This document shows, in pieces, positions 1-8,462 of a stretch of 64,000 nucleotides of DNA. The notes beneath the pieces were generated by a model. That model was not told the DNA's origin, did not search any database, and saw only the letters and a program-made list of their open reading frames with translations. Every line of letters begins with the position of its first letter. Position 1 is the first letter of the stretch. The stretch comes from Flavobacterium sp. N2038. GTDB taxonomy: Bacteria > Bacteroidota > Bacteroidia > Flavobacteriales > Flavobacteriaceae. The stretch spans positions 1,984,001 through 2,048,000 of the forward strand of contig NZ_CP110001.1 in assembly GCF_025947185.1 (NCBI RefSeq). Direction: 5' to 3'. Both the position numbers and the translations under genes were made by a program.

Positions 1-1
1 T

Positions 2-43
2 ATTTCCGGGGATATTGCCACGATGCGATTTACCAAAAAATAA
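2..43 (+). CDS. 3' end of an upstream CDS (partial)
   Basis: An open frame enters from the left edge and reads ISGDIATMRFTKK before a TAA at 41-43. Only 13 codons are visible, so the product cannot be named. It lies on the same strand as the next gene and stops 36 bp before it, so the two may be co-transcribed. It could also be a chance open frame. Confidence 0.4.
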   Translation: MSGDIATMRFTKK

Positions 44-79
44 AATCATTGTTACTTAACTCTATTAAATTTATAAGTT

Positions 80-601
80 ATGTCAGCTAAACTATCTATT
101 TTATTAGTGTTATTTTGGTTTTTGAATTTTCCGGCTCTTGGACAGGAAAAGTCTAAAAAAGAACTTAAAGCCGAACAACAACAGCAAAAGCAAAAAGAAA
201 TAGAAGCATTAATAGACAGTAAAAATTTCGTTTTTGAAGCACAAAAGGCAACTCCGCTGGGAGGCAGACTTCTTCACTTAGATTACAATACGTATTTTTT
301 GAAGTTTAGTCTGGAAAAAACAACTTGTGATCTTCCTTTTTTTGGACGTGCTTATAATGTGGCTTACGGAGGTGATGGAGGAATTAAATTTGAAGGCGTA
401 CCTGAAAATATAAAAGTGGAGAAAAAGAAAAAGAGCTACATTTTAAAAGCTTCGGTTAGAGGTAAAGATGATGTATATGATTTATTATTTACTATTTTTT
501 CTGATGGAGGAGCATCTCTGTCGGTTAATAGTAATAATAGAGCTCCGATTTCATATGATGGTGAAATTGAAGCACCAAAAACAGAAGAAGTTAAAAAATA
601 A
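80..601 (+). CDS. DUF4251-type exported protein
   Basis: A 173-residue protein with an N-terminal signal peptide (hydrophobic residues about 5-20, likely cut after ALGQ). A Lys/Gln-rich linker (about 24-43) follows, then a compact beta-rich domain with the pattern GGRLLHLDYNTYFLKF and FFGRAYNVAYGGDGGIKFEG. This resembles the DUF4251 family of small secreted Bacteroidota proteins, whose function is unknown. The protein probably sits in the periplasm or is attached to the envelope. The next gene starts 41 bp downstream on the same strand. The family call is by eye; length and the Gly-rich mid-segment fit. Confidence 0.7.
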   Translation: MSAKLSILLVLFWFLNFPALGQEKSKKELKAEQQQQKQKEIEALIDSKNFVFEAQKATPLGGRLLHLDYNTYFLKFSLEKTTCDLPFFGRAYNVAYGGDGGIKFEGVPENIKVEKKKKSYILKASVRGKDDVYDLLFTIFSDGGASLSVNSNNRAPISYDGEIEAPKTEEVKK

Positions 602-642
602 GAGTTGTAGTTTTCGTTATTGTATCGCCAATCCTCTCATTT

Positions 643-1560
643 ATGCCAAAAAAGACATTTCTAGTTTTACCGAAAAAATACCTTTATGTGTTATTGTTTT
701 TTTTACTGAAATATGTTGCTTTCAGCCAGGATTTAGAACCAAGGGTATATGCAAATGTGCCTAAAAAACTAAATGTTGCTGCATTTGGCTATGTATTTAT
801 GGATGGAAATGTTCTTACAGATCCGTCATTACCTATTTCCGATTTTACGCTGCAAAGTCATAATCTGGCAGCAAGTTATGTGCGAACTTTTGGGTTAGCC
901 AACAAATTGGCGCGTGTGCAAGTTTCTCTTCCTTTTACCTTTATGGATGGTTCTGCAATGGTAAATGGTGCAATGGTTACAGGTTCAAGAACTGGTTTTG
1001 CAGATATGAAAGTCCGTTTTGGAATCAACTTACTGGGATCGCCTGCGCTTGATAAAACGAATTTCAGGAGTTTTGAGCAAAAAACAATTTTAGGGGTTAG
1101 TCTCGTAACTTCAGTTCCCACCGGAAGATATTATGGAGACAAACGGGTTAATATTGGTACAAATCGCTGGGGAATAAAACCCGAGATTGGTATTTCAAAA
1201 AAGTTTTCTCATGTTTATGCAGAAGTGTATGGAGGTGTATGGTTCTACACCGATAATAATGATTTTTTAGGAAAAAAGATGGAACAAAAACCGACTTATA
1301 GCTTACAGGCACATGCGAGTTATTATTTTAAGAATAACATGTGGGTTGGTTTTAATACCAATTGGTTTTTTGGTGGTAAAACAATTGTAGATGGTGTATC
1401 TGAAGCTAGTGAGATTGATAATTGGCGGGTAGGAGGAACTTTTTCGACACCGGTTGGTAAAGGCCAATCAATAAAATTGCAATATCATGTTGGGGCTTAC
1501 ACAAACAATGGTTTGAATTACTATGCTTTGTCTGCAGTATATCAATACTCGTTTTTTTAA
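643..1560 (+). CDS. outer-membrane beta-barrel protein (MetA-pathway/transporter-like)
   Basis: A 305-residue protein with an unusually positive N-terminus (MPKKTFLVLPKK), a hydrophobic signal segment (about 13-27) and likely cleavage near FSQD. The rest is built of alternating aromatic and polar beta strands, ending in YALSAVYQYSFF with a C-terminal Phe typical of outer-membrane barrels. Pieces such as TGFADMKVRFG and VSLVTSVPTGRY resemble the Phenol_MetA_deg / putative transporter family. Substrate and role cannot be read from the sequence. The gene lies 41 bp after the DUF4251 gene and may form an operon with it. Confidence 0.6.
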   Translation: MPKKTFLVLPKKYLYVLLFFLLKYVAFSQDLEPRVYANVPKKLNVAAFGYVFMDGNVLTDPSLPISDFTLQSHNLAASYVRTFGLANKLARVQVSLPFTFMDGSAMVNGAMVTGSRTGFADMKVRFGINLLGSPALDKTNFRSFEQKTILGVSLVTSVPTGRYYGDKRVNIGTNRWGIKPEIGISKKFSHVYAEVYGGVWFYTDNNDFLGKKMEQKPTYSLQAHASYYFKNNMWVGFNTNWFFGGKTIVDGVSEASEIDNWRVGGTFSTPVGKGQSIKLQYHVGAYTNNGLNYYALSAVYQYSFF

Positions 1561-1595
1561 AGTCAGTAAGTGTAGTTTAAAATGCTTAAAATCAG

Positions 1596-1603
1596 TATAT
1601 TTG
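1596..1603 (+). promoter_or_regulatory. promoter -7 element TATATTTG
   Basis: TATATTTG matches the Bacteroidota -7 consensus TAnnTTTG exactly and lies 43 bp before the ATG at 1646. The -33 region holds only GTTTA, so the match there is weak. It supports starting the next gene at 1646 rather than at the longer upstream frame. Confidence 0.5.
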
Positions 1604-1645
1604 AGAATGTGTAATTATCTAAAAACAAATCTAAAAATCAAAACT

Positions 1646-2131
1646 ATGAAAAAATTAAGTCTTATTCTTATTATGGCTTTTGCCTCATTTTCAGTTAATG
1701 CTCAGTCTGCTTTTAAAGAGGACGTGGATGTTTTGCAAAGTGTTTACGGAAAATCAAAAAGTGAGTTGGTAACGCAGTACATGAATCTGTCTGATGCACA
1801 AGCAACAGCTTTTACAAAGGTTTATGATAATTACGAAACCGAGCGCAAAGCATTAGGACGAACTAAGTTTCAGCTGCTTAATGACTATGCTGCAAATTAT
1901 GCAACCTTAACAGATGCAAAAGCAGATGAATTAGCCAAAGCAACTTTAAAAAACCATATTGCTTATGAAAAGTTATATGAAAAAACATATAATCAGGCAA
2001 AAAAGGCAATTGGATCAATAAATGCGGCAAAATTTATCCAGCTTGAAGTTTATCTTCAAACGATTATAAAAGGAGAGATTTTAGAGGCGATTCCATTTAT
2101 TGGAGAATTAGACAAGACAAAAGTTCAATAA
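1646..2131 (+). CDS. small helical exported protein
   Basis: A 161-residue protein starting MKKLSLILIMAFASFSVNAQ, a clear signal peptide with cleavage after NAQ. The mature part is Ala/Lys/Glu-rich and predicted to be all helical, with a central segment about residues 45-135 reminiscent of small periplasmic helical-hairpin proteins. No catalytic motif is visible. The frame stays open upstream to 1523, but that would add a non-signal extension and overlap the preceding gene, so the ATG at 1646 is preferred. A strong hairpin terminator follows at 2151. Function unknown. Confidence 0.75.
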   Translation: MKKLSLILIMAFASFSVNAQSAFKEDVDVLQSVYGKSKSELVTQYMNLSDAQATAFTKVYDNYETERKALGRTKFQLLNDYAANYATLTDAKADELAKATLKNHIAYEKLYEKTYNQAKKAIGSINAAKFIQLEVYLQTIIKGEILEAIPFIGELDKTKVQ

Positions 2132-2150
2132 ACTGTTCCTTAATAGAATA

Positions 2151-2190
2151 AAAAACGGCAGTGATCTATTAAGATGACTGCCGTTTTTTT
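2151..2190. terminator. bidirectional terminator
   Basis: The arms AAAAACGGCAGT and ACTGCCGTTTTT pair around a short loop and end in a T run. A matching A run lies on the other side, so the hairpin can serve both the plus-strand gene ending at 2131 and the minus-strand gene ending at 2193. Confidence 0.85.
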
Positions 2191-2192
2191 AT

Positions 2193-4691
2193 TTAAGAAA
2201 TATCAGATTGAGTTTCTGATTCTTTAGAATTGATTTGTTTGATGTAAATGTCCTGCTGAGGAAATGGAATTTCGATATGGTTATCCCTAAAAGTTTTATC
2301 AATCGAAATTATTAAATCACTTTTTACATCATTTGCCATACTGATATGATTTACCCAAAATTTAATTATAATATCAATTGAACTGGAGTTAAATTCTTTA
2401 AACCAAATAATGGGCGGCGGATTCTGTAAAACTAAAGAATGATTTTTAAGGGTTTCCTCTAGTAAGGCTTTTACTTCTTGGAGATTAGAGCCATATGCCA
2501 CACCAATAGCAATATCGGTTCGTTTTTTATTATTTGACAGAGTCCAGTTTGTTAAGTGCTGGCTTAACAAATCGCCATTTGGTATAATAACATCAGCTCC
2601 GTCAAAAGTGGCTACTACACTGCTTCGGATTCCAATCGATTTCATTTTCACGGTTTGACCTCCAATATCTATAGTGTCATCAATATTAACAGGTTTTTCA
2701 AAAGCAATTATAAGACCACTTACTAAATTGTTTACCAATGTTTGAAGACCAAATCCGATTCCGACTCCTAAGGCACTAATAATGATTGTCAGGCGGTCAA
2801 CAGGAATGCCCGAAGATATAAAGGCAAGACTAATTCCGATGCTAAAAATGGCAATCTGAATTAATATTAACCAGCTTCCTAATTTGTTTTTTTTGTTTGT
2901 GTCAGAAGTTCGGATTGAACTGTTTGTGAAAAAGGCAACAATTTTGGCTATAATTACAGAAATGAAAATGATAAAAAAGAAAACCACTATACTATCGTAA
3001 GAGTAATTAATATCACCTATGGTTCTGCGTTCATAGAAAAAATCAATTACTGGGTCGAGCAGAGTATGAAAAAAATAAGAATTTTTTCCTACCGTTATGA
3101 TCCAGCATATGATAAATAATGCATTATGAGTTTTTTTAAAACTGATTTGTTCAAGTTCATTTATAGCTAGCTGATTTTCTTCATTTCTTTCTCGTATAAA
3201 ATTCGAATAATTTATAATATCAGTCAGTAAGCGGTATGCGTTTGAAAACAGATAATACATTAATACCGTTATTATCCCGTTTACCATCAACAATTTTCCT
3301 AAGTTATAATTTTGGCCAATTAAGATAAATAGAACAGAAGCGATTTCAAATACTATTAATGTATATAAGCTGTATTTAAAAAGAGGATTTAGAAATTTTT
3401 TATTCTTTTTTAAATTATAAAAACTAAATCCGGCCGATACAATGGCTAAAATTAGAATTAGAAAAACCTCCTTGACCGAATGTATCAAAATATTATTGTC
3501 GTATAAAGTAAACAGGATTAGCAAAACAAAGGTTCTCCATATAAATTTATCCTTGACATTGAAATATTCTTTATTGACTACATTGAGGGCAATAATTGAA
3601 ATAAGCCAAATCAAGGCCGTAAATGCAAAAGGAGGATAAACAAAGAAAAAATTAAATATTGTAAAAGAAATTAATATGGCACAGGCTATTGGGTGTTTAA
3701 AAATGCGTTTAGAAAACTCGATCTGATTGTAGAGCCCCTCGTGTTTGTATTTGTTTTTGAGAAACAAAAGATAAATAATCAATGCGATTGCAAGCAATAA
3801 CATTAGGATGAGAGTGTTGAAATGGTTTGATATAAAGAAGGCTAAAATGACAAATTCTTTAAAAAAGGAATAAAAAAAGGAATCATAAAAAGACATTTTA
3901 TTAGAGCTGGCCTTAAAAACCTGACCGTCGGAATGAAGCAGATTCTCAAATTCATTTTTTCTAATGTTGTCAGTTTCTAGTATATCATTTTGTAAATTAT
4001 ATTTAAATTTACTGGCAAGTATCTGCAGTTTACTAATGCTGTCTATTGCGTTTTTGAATCTTACATTTAGCTTTTTGACCTGAGAATTCATTTCAGAATA
4101 ACGTTCATAATACAACGATTTTCTTAAAGAATCCTTTGGAAGTATAAAAAGAGCTTTTTTTATGGTTAATGAATCAATTTTACTTTGAATTTGACTGAGC
4201 TCTAAATTGTTTTTCTGAATTTTTTCAAGTTGAAGATCTACTCTTGTTTGCAATTCTTTTAGCATAACAGAAGTAACCGTGATATTTCTCAGAGTTTGAA
4301 AATCATTTTTATTTTTGATTATACCATCAATTGCCGTTTTTTTTAGTTTAATGACATAGTCTAATTCTGAAGTAAAACCTTTATAATCAATTCCGGTTTT
4401 TAGTATAAGATCAGCACTTTGGATATTTTTTGCAATTGCATCAAATAATAAAGCGCGCTCCCTATGTGTTTGATTTTCTTTAAAAAGATCCTTGCTTTTG
4501 TTCTCATCCAATTTTAGTAAATTTTCTATTTTATCTTTTTTTAAGCTAATAGAATCTTTAGTCAAATCTGATTGTGAACGGATAGTGAAATTATGTAGAA
4601 GACATATGAAGATAAAGACTTTTAAGGTCAATTTTTGTGTAGTATTCTTTAGATTTAAAAAAACATAACGCGTTTTATTATAAAATGTCAT
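2193..4691 (-). CDS. MscS-family mechanosensitive channel, large form
   Basis: An 832-residue membrane protein. An N-terminal signal or anchor segment (about 25-40) is followed by a long coiled-coil-rich periplasmic part (about 45-260), about ten membrane segments, and a C-terminal MscS domain. That domain has the pore-helix signature SALGVGIGFGLQ followed by NLVSGLIIAFEKP and IDIGGQTVKMKSIGIRSSVV. The build resembles the large MscK/MscM-type channels, which release solutes on hypo-osmotic shock. The final ~150 residues form the beta and alpha/beta vestibule. It is a single-gene unit, convergent with the gene to its left and sharing the terminator there. Confidence 0.9.
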   Translation of the reverse strand: MTFYNKTRYVFLNLKNTTQKLTLKVFIFICLLHNFTIRSQSDLTKDSISLKKDKIENLLKLDENKSKDLFKENQTHRERALLFDAIAKNIQSADLILKTGIDYKGFTSELDYVIKLKKTAIDGIIKNKNDFQTLRNITVTSVMLKELQTRVDLQLEKIQKNNLELSQIQSKIDSLTIKKALFILPKDSLRKSLYYERYSEMNSQVKKLNVRFKNAIDSISKLQILASKFKYNLQNDILETDNIRKNEFENLLHSDGQVFKASSNKMSFYDSFFYSFFKEFVILAFFISNHFNTLILMLLLAIALIIYLLFLKNKYKHEGLYNQIEFSKRIFKHPIACAILISFTIFNFFFVYPPFAFTALIWLISIIALNVVNKEYFNVKDKFIWRTFVLLILFTLYDNNILIHSVKEVFLILILAIVSAGFSFYNLKKNKKFLNPLFKYSLYTLIVFEIASVLFILIGQNYNLGKLLMVNGIITVLMYYLFSNAYRLLTDIINYSNFIRERNEENQLAINELEQISFKKTHNALFIICWIITVGKNSYFFHTLLDPVIDFFYERRTIGDINYSYDSIVVFFFIIFISVIIAKIVAFFTNSSIRTSDTNKKNKLGSWLILIQIAIFSIGISLAFISSGIPVDRLTIIISALGVGIGFGLQTLVNNLVSGLIIAFEKPVNIDDTIDIGGQTVKMKSIGIRSSVVATFDGADVIIPNGDLLSQHLTNWTLSNNKKRTDIAIGVAYGSNLQEVKALLEETLKNHSLVLQNPPPIIWFKEFNSSSIDIIIKFWVNHISMANDVKSDLIISIDKTFRDNHIEIPFPQQDIYIKQINSKESETQSDIS

Positions 4692-4724
4692 AATGTTTTG
4701 GTTTTTAGAGTCATATCAAAAATA

Positions 4725-4768
4725 CTACAAAAAAAACAACCTGAAAAAAAGTTCTTCAGGTTGTTTTT
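4725..4768 (-). terminator. terminator after the chitinase gene
   Basis: AACAACCTGAA and TTCAGGTTGTT pair around a short loop. On the minus strand the hairpin is followed by a T run. It lies just past the stop of the GH18 gene. Confidence 0.75.
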
Positions 4769-4772
4769 TTAC

Positions 4773-5864
4773 TTATTTGTTTTTAACTTCATAAATAGCA
4801 TTCACCATTCCGTCTCGGGTTTTATCCAGAGGAAGTTCCCAGAACATAATTCCGCCTAATTTTTTGGCTTTTGCATATTCAGCTTTTGCTTTTATTGAGG
4901 TTAAATCGTCTCCTGTTGCAAATGTTTTTTCTTTTTCATTGTACCAGTAAGGCGCTTTAGCTTTATCATCCCAAAAATATTTCCATCCGTTAGCTTCAGT
5001 ATAATAAGTGGAGAAGTTTTTAAAATCAACACCTTGAATATGTTCTCCAGATTGATAAAGACCATTGTTTACATTAGCAACATTTTTCCATGTTCTGGTA
5101 TAAAATGCTCCTCCGATAACTAATTTGTCTGCTGGAACTCCAAGTTTTAGCAAGTAAGTAACAGCTCTGTCTGTAGATTCTTCTTTTGGATTTGTGCTGT
5201 ATAATGGAGTATGATGTCCAGTTACTTTAGAATAACCGTTTACTAAATCGTAACTCATAATATTGATGCGGTTTACATAAGGAGCAACAGCTTTCCAGTC
5301 TATAGATTCATCCAGACATTTTTGAAAACCTCCAGCTGCAAAACTTAGTTCGTATTTTTTTCCTAATGTTGAACGCAAAATTTTAAGGAGTTCTGTAAAG
5401 TTTTGTTTGTCTGCTGCCTGATATAAGTGGCCTGGCAATCCTTCGATAGAAGGATATTCCCAATCCAGATCTAAACCATCAACCTTAAAATAATCACTTA
5501 CTTCTTTTACAGATTTTGCAAAAGTCAATCTTCCTTCAGCTGTAGAGAATGCTGCTGAACAAGGTTCGCAACCACCCCAGCCACCAAGTGATAAAACAAT
5601 TTTTAATTGTGGGTTTTTAGCTTTTAAAGAAACCAGATGTTTAATCGTGATTGAATCTTTAGCAGAATCAACATTTAGTTTTCCATTTTTTAAATGACAA
5701 AAACTAAAGATGATTTGATTTAGTTTATTGACTTCGTATTCGTTAATTAACTTATCATCACCTGTGTAATAAGCGATGATATCCATTTTTTTATTTTTCT
5801 GAGCAAATGTATTTGTAGTACAGAAGCACAATAAAAATAAGGCAATCAGACTGATTTGTTTCAT
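4773..5864 (-). CDS. GH18 chitinase-like glycosidase
   Basis: A 363-residue secreted protein with signal peptide MKQISLIALFLLCFCTTNTFA. It has the glycoside hydrolase family 18 barrel marks: IIFSFCHL, LKIVLSLGGW, and the catalytic DGLDLDWE at residues 129-136 with Glu136 as proton donor. INIMSYDL and the C-terminal GIMFWELP complete the barrel. It would cleave beta-1,4-linked N-acetylglucosamine in chitin or related glycans. It has no carbohydrate-binding module and no type IX sorting domain, so it probably acts in the periplasm or by another export route. Chitinase and endo-beta-N-acetylglucosaminidase activity cannot be told apart here. Confidence 0.88.
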   Translation of the reverse strand: MKQISLIALFLLCFCTTNTFAQKNKKMDIIAYYTGDDKLINEYEVNKLNQIIFSFCHLKNGKLNVDSAKDSITIKHLVSLKAKNPQLKIVLSLGGWGGCEPCSAAFSTAEGRLTFAKSVKEVSDYFKVDGLDLDWEYPSIEGLPGHLYQAADKQNFTELLKILRSTLGKKYELSFAAGGFQKCLDESIDWKAVAPYVNRINIMSYDLVNGYSKVTGHHTPLYSTNPKEESTDRAVTYLLKLGVPADKLVIGGAFYTRTWKNVANVNNGLYQSGEHIQGVDFKNFSTYYTEANGWKYFWDDKAKAPYWYNEKEKTFATGDDLTSIKAKAEYAKAKKLGGIMFWELPLDKTRDGMVNAIYEVKNK

Positions 5865-6029
5865 AGTTTTAGTTGTTTTTAGTTTTTTGAAGGTTAAATA
5901 TAAAGTAATGCAATCGATACATAACTATTTTGTCCTGCTTAAAATGTAAATTTTAACGAAAATTTTGCAAATACCTGCAAAAATATTGCGTAATACCTTT
6001 TCTATATTCCCAAAAACAGAGCAAAAAAA

Positions 6030-6063
6030 TAAACCCGCACAGTTTCGGACTTGTGCGGGTTTA
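6030..6063 (-). terminator. terminator of the beta-oxidation operon
   Basis: AAACCCGCACA and TGTGCGGGTTT pair perfectly around a 10-nt loop, 33 bp after the acyl-CoA dehydrogenase stop. The A run on the plus strand gives a U tail in the minus-strand transcript. Confidence 0.85.
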
Positions 6064-6095
6064 TAACAAATTAAAAGCTAAAAACTATTTTTACA

Positions 6096-7901
6096 TTAGA
6101 AGCAGTATGTATCTTCTGCTACTAATTTTGCTGCGATTTTTTCTCTCAATGCCACTACGTTTGGCAAGTTTGTGTATTTTGTAAAACGTTTTAATCCCAT
6201 TAACATCATACGTTGTTCGTCACCTTCAGCGAAAGAAGCAATTCCTTCTTTTCCTCTTAAGTTTACAATATCTACTGCTTTGTATAAGTATAATTTTGCC
6301 ATAGCAATTTGCTCCTGAACTTTATCTTCACCTTGAGTTTTAGCTAATTTCTCAGTTCTAAGAATCGTACTTTCAGCCATGTAAATTTCGATTAAGATAT
6401 CAGATGCAGCCATTAATAATTGTTGGTGAGCATCTAATTCAGGACCGTATTTTTGAACAGCACTTCCTGCAACCATTAAGAAAACTTTTTTCAAGTTAGC
6501 AATGATTCCTTTTTCTTCTGCAAATAATTCAGAGAAATCCGGAGTATCAAAAGATGGAATTCCCATTAATTCTTCCTGAACTTTCATTGCTGGTCCAAGT
6601 AAATCAACGTGTCCTTTCATTGCTTTTTTGATCAACATACCTACAGAAAGCATTCTGTTGATTTCGTTTGTTCCTTCGTAGATACGAGCGATACGAGCAT
6701 CTCTCCAGGCACTTTCCATTGGAGTGTCTTCAGAGAATCCCATTCCACCAAAAATCTGAATACCTTCGTCAGAACAAGATTGAACATCTTCAGAAACAGC
6801 TACTTTCAAGATAGAACACTCGATAGCATATTCTTCAACACCTTTCAATTCTGCTTCTTGGTGGCTAGTTCCTTCAGCTTCACGAGCTGCGATTCTGTCT
6901 TCAATGTCTTTTGCAGCACGGTAAGAAGCACTTTCTCCAGCGTAAGCGTTAGTTGCCATTTCAGCTAATTTAGAACGGATAGCCCCAAAAGATGAAATAG
7001 AAGTATTGAACTGGATTCTTTCGTTAGCATATTTTACAGCTCCAGAAGTAACTCTTCTTTGAGCATCTAAACAAGCTGCAGCCAATTTAATACGACCAAC
7101 GTTCAAAGCATTCATTGCGATTTTGAAACCGTTTCCTCTTTCAGACAACATGTTTTCAACCGGTACTTTTGTATCGTTGAAGAAAACCTGACGAGTAGAA
7201 GAAGCACGGATTCCTAATTTATGCTCTTCTTCATTCATAGAAATTCCGTTTGAAGGATCGTTTTCTACGATGAAACCTGTAATGTTCTTATCATCTCCAA
7301 TACGAGCAAAAACGATGAAAACGCTACAGAAACCTGCATTCGAAATCCACATTTTTTGTCCTGTAATAGAGTAGTATTTTCCATCTTCAGATAAAACTGC
7401 TTTAGTTTTTCCTGAGTTTGCATCAGATCCTGCGCCTGGTTCAGTTAAGCAATAAGCTCCAAACCATTCTCCAGAAGCCAATTTCGGAACGTATTTTTTC
7501 TTTTGTTCTTCAGTACCGTAAAGTGTAATTGGCATAGTTCCAATTCCTGTGTGTGCACCAAAAGCAGTTGAGAAAGATCCAGTTGCTCCAGAAATGTAGT
7601 CACAAACTAACATTGTAGATACGAATCCCATTCCTAATCCGCCGTATTCTTCTGGAACTGCAACTCCAAGAAGTCCTAGTTCACCAGCTTTACGCATAGA
7701 TGATTCTGTGTAAGCATAATCTTTCTTTTCGAAACGATCTTTATGCGCCCATAATTCTTTGTCAACGAACTCTTTTACAGAGTCACGCATCATTAACTGC
7801 TCTTCAGAGAAATCTTCTGGTGTAAAGATATCTTCGCATTTTGTTTCTTTAACTAAAAACTGACCACCACGAGTCACGTTTTTTTCGATTGTATCTGCCA
7901 T
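6096..7901 (-). CDS. acyl-CoA dehydrogenase
   Basis: A 601-residue flavoprotein for the first step of fatty-acid beta-oxidation. The N-terminal helical domain begins near residue 30. The FAD/substrate signatures YCLTEPGAGSDA and WISNAG follow, then the C-terminal helical domain with the catalytic-Glu segment ARIYEGTNEINRML. About 150 extra C-terminal residues make it longer than the ~380-residue short/medium-chain enzymes, as in long and very-long-chain types. It is the last gene of the minus-strand operon begun by the MarR regulator. Chain-length preference is inference. Confidence 0.93.
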   Translation of the reverse strand: MADTIEKNVTRGGQFLVKETKCEDIFTPEDFSEEQLMMRDSVKEFVDKELWAHKDRFEKKDYAYTESSMRKAGELGLLGVAVPEEYGGLGMGFVSTMLVCDYISGATGSFSTAFGAHTGIGTMPITLYGTEEQKKKYVPKLASGEWFGAYCLTEPGAGSDANSGKTKAVLSEDGKYYSITGQKMWISNAGFCSVFIVFARIGDDKNITGFIVENDPSNGISMNEEEHKLGIRASSTRQVFFNDTKVPVENMLSERGNGFKIAMNALNVGRIKLAAACLDAQRRVTSGAVKYANERIQFNTSISSFGAIRSKLAEMATNAYAGESASYRAAKDIEDRIAAREAEGTSHQEAELKGVEEYAIECSILKVAVSEDVQSCSDEGIQIFGGMGFSEDTPMESAWRDARIARIYEGTNEINRMLSVGMLIKKAMKGHVDLLGPAMKVQEELMGIPSFDTPDFSELFAEEKGIIANLKKVFLMVAGSAVQKYGPELDAHQQLLMAASDILIEIYMAESTILRTEKLAKTQGEDKVQEQIAMAKLYLYKAVDIVNLRGKEGIASFAEGDEQRMMLMGLKRFTKYTNLPNVVALREKIAAKLVAEDTYCF

Positions 7902-7916
7902 TTTGTTTTTGTTTTT

Positions 7917-7960
7917 TTATGAAAGAAAATAGAATATAGAGTATAGAAAATAGACTTTTA
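7917..7960. repeat. left arm of an ATAGAAAATAGA-type inverted repeat
   Basis: An AT-rich purine run of ATAGAAAATAGA-like units. Its complement occurs at 8427-8462 on the other side of the four-helix-bundle gene, so the two can be seen as arms of one element enclosing that gene. The same unit recurs at 9660-9830 and in part at 59264-59290. Confidence 0.6.
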
Positions 7961-8308
7961 CTTTAGTCCGTTTTGAAAACCCATTGTCATTCTTTGGAAT
8001 TCTTCTATTTTAATTTCTAATTGGTTAAATTGTATCTCGTTTATATATTTTCTATGTTTAGCAATCAATAATTGTGTAATTAGTTCAAATGAAGAACCAA
8101 GAGAAATGTCTAAAAAGTGACTGAAAGACTTATCAGTTCTTGAAGATCCTTCGGCAATATTACTAGGCATCGAAACCGAACATCTGCTTATTTGAGAAAT
8201 CAAATCGTATCGTTCGTGTTTTGGAAATTCTATTAATATATCTGAAATTTCATTAGCAATTGCAATTCCGATCTTCCAAATCTTTAAGTTCTTATAATTA
8301 TGTCTCAT
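7958..8308 (-). CDS. four-helix-bundle (S23 / intervening-sequence type) protein
   Basis: A 116-residue protein. NLKIWKIGIAIANEI, ISRCSVSMPSNIAEGSSR and the FLDISLGSSFEL helix are hallmarks of the four-helix-bundle family first seen in 23S rRNA intervening sequences and scattered through Bacteroidota genomes. Its role is unproven; nucleic-acid binding is suspected. An ATG at 8308 is preferred over an upstream TTG at 8323. It interrupts the beta-oxidation operon between thiolase and acyl-CoA dehydrogenase and is bracketed by complementary ATAGAAAATAGA repeats, which suggests it came in as a cassette. Confidence 0.85.
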   Translation of the reverse strand: MRHNYKNLKIWKIGIAIANEISDILIEFPKHERYDLISQISRCSVSMPSNIAEGSSRTDKSFSHFLDISLGSSFELITQLLIAKHRKYINEIQFNQLEIKIEEFQRMTMGFQNGLK

Positions 8309-8426
8309 GTTTTTTTGAGTCAATTTAAGAAATTATAATAAAAAAGTAAGATTAATACTATTTTTATTTGCCTTTTAAAACATTTTATTATTCCAAAAAG
8401 TATATATCCTTATTCTCAAAGAAAAA

Positions 8427-8462
8427 CATCTATTCTCTTTATTCTATATTCTATTCTCTATT
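8427..8462. repeat. right arm of the ATAGAAAATAGA inverted repeat
   Basis: A pyrimidine run of TCTATTCTCTTTATTCTA type, complementary to the 7917-7960 arm. It touches the 3' end of the thiolase gene. Confidence 0.6.

Noticed and set aside
468..764. Overlapping frame at 468-764 and other frames antisense to clear genes
   Set aside because: They lack initiation context and lie inside well-supported genes on the other frame or strand.
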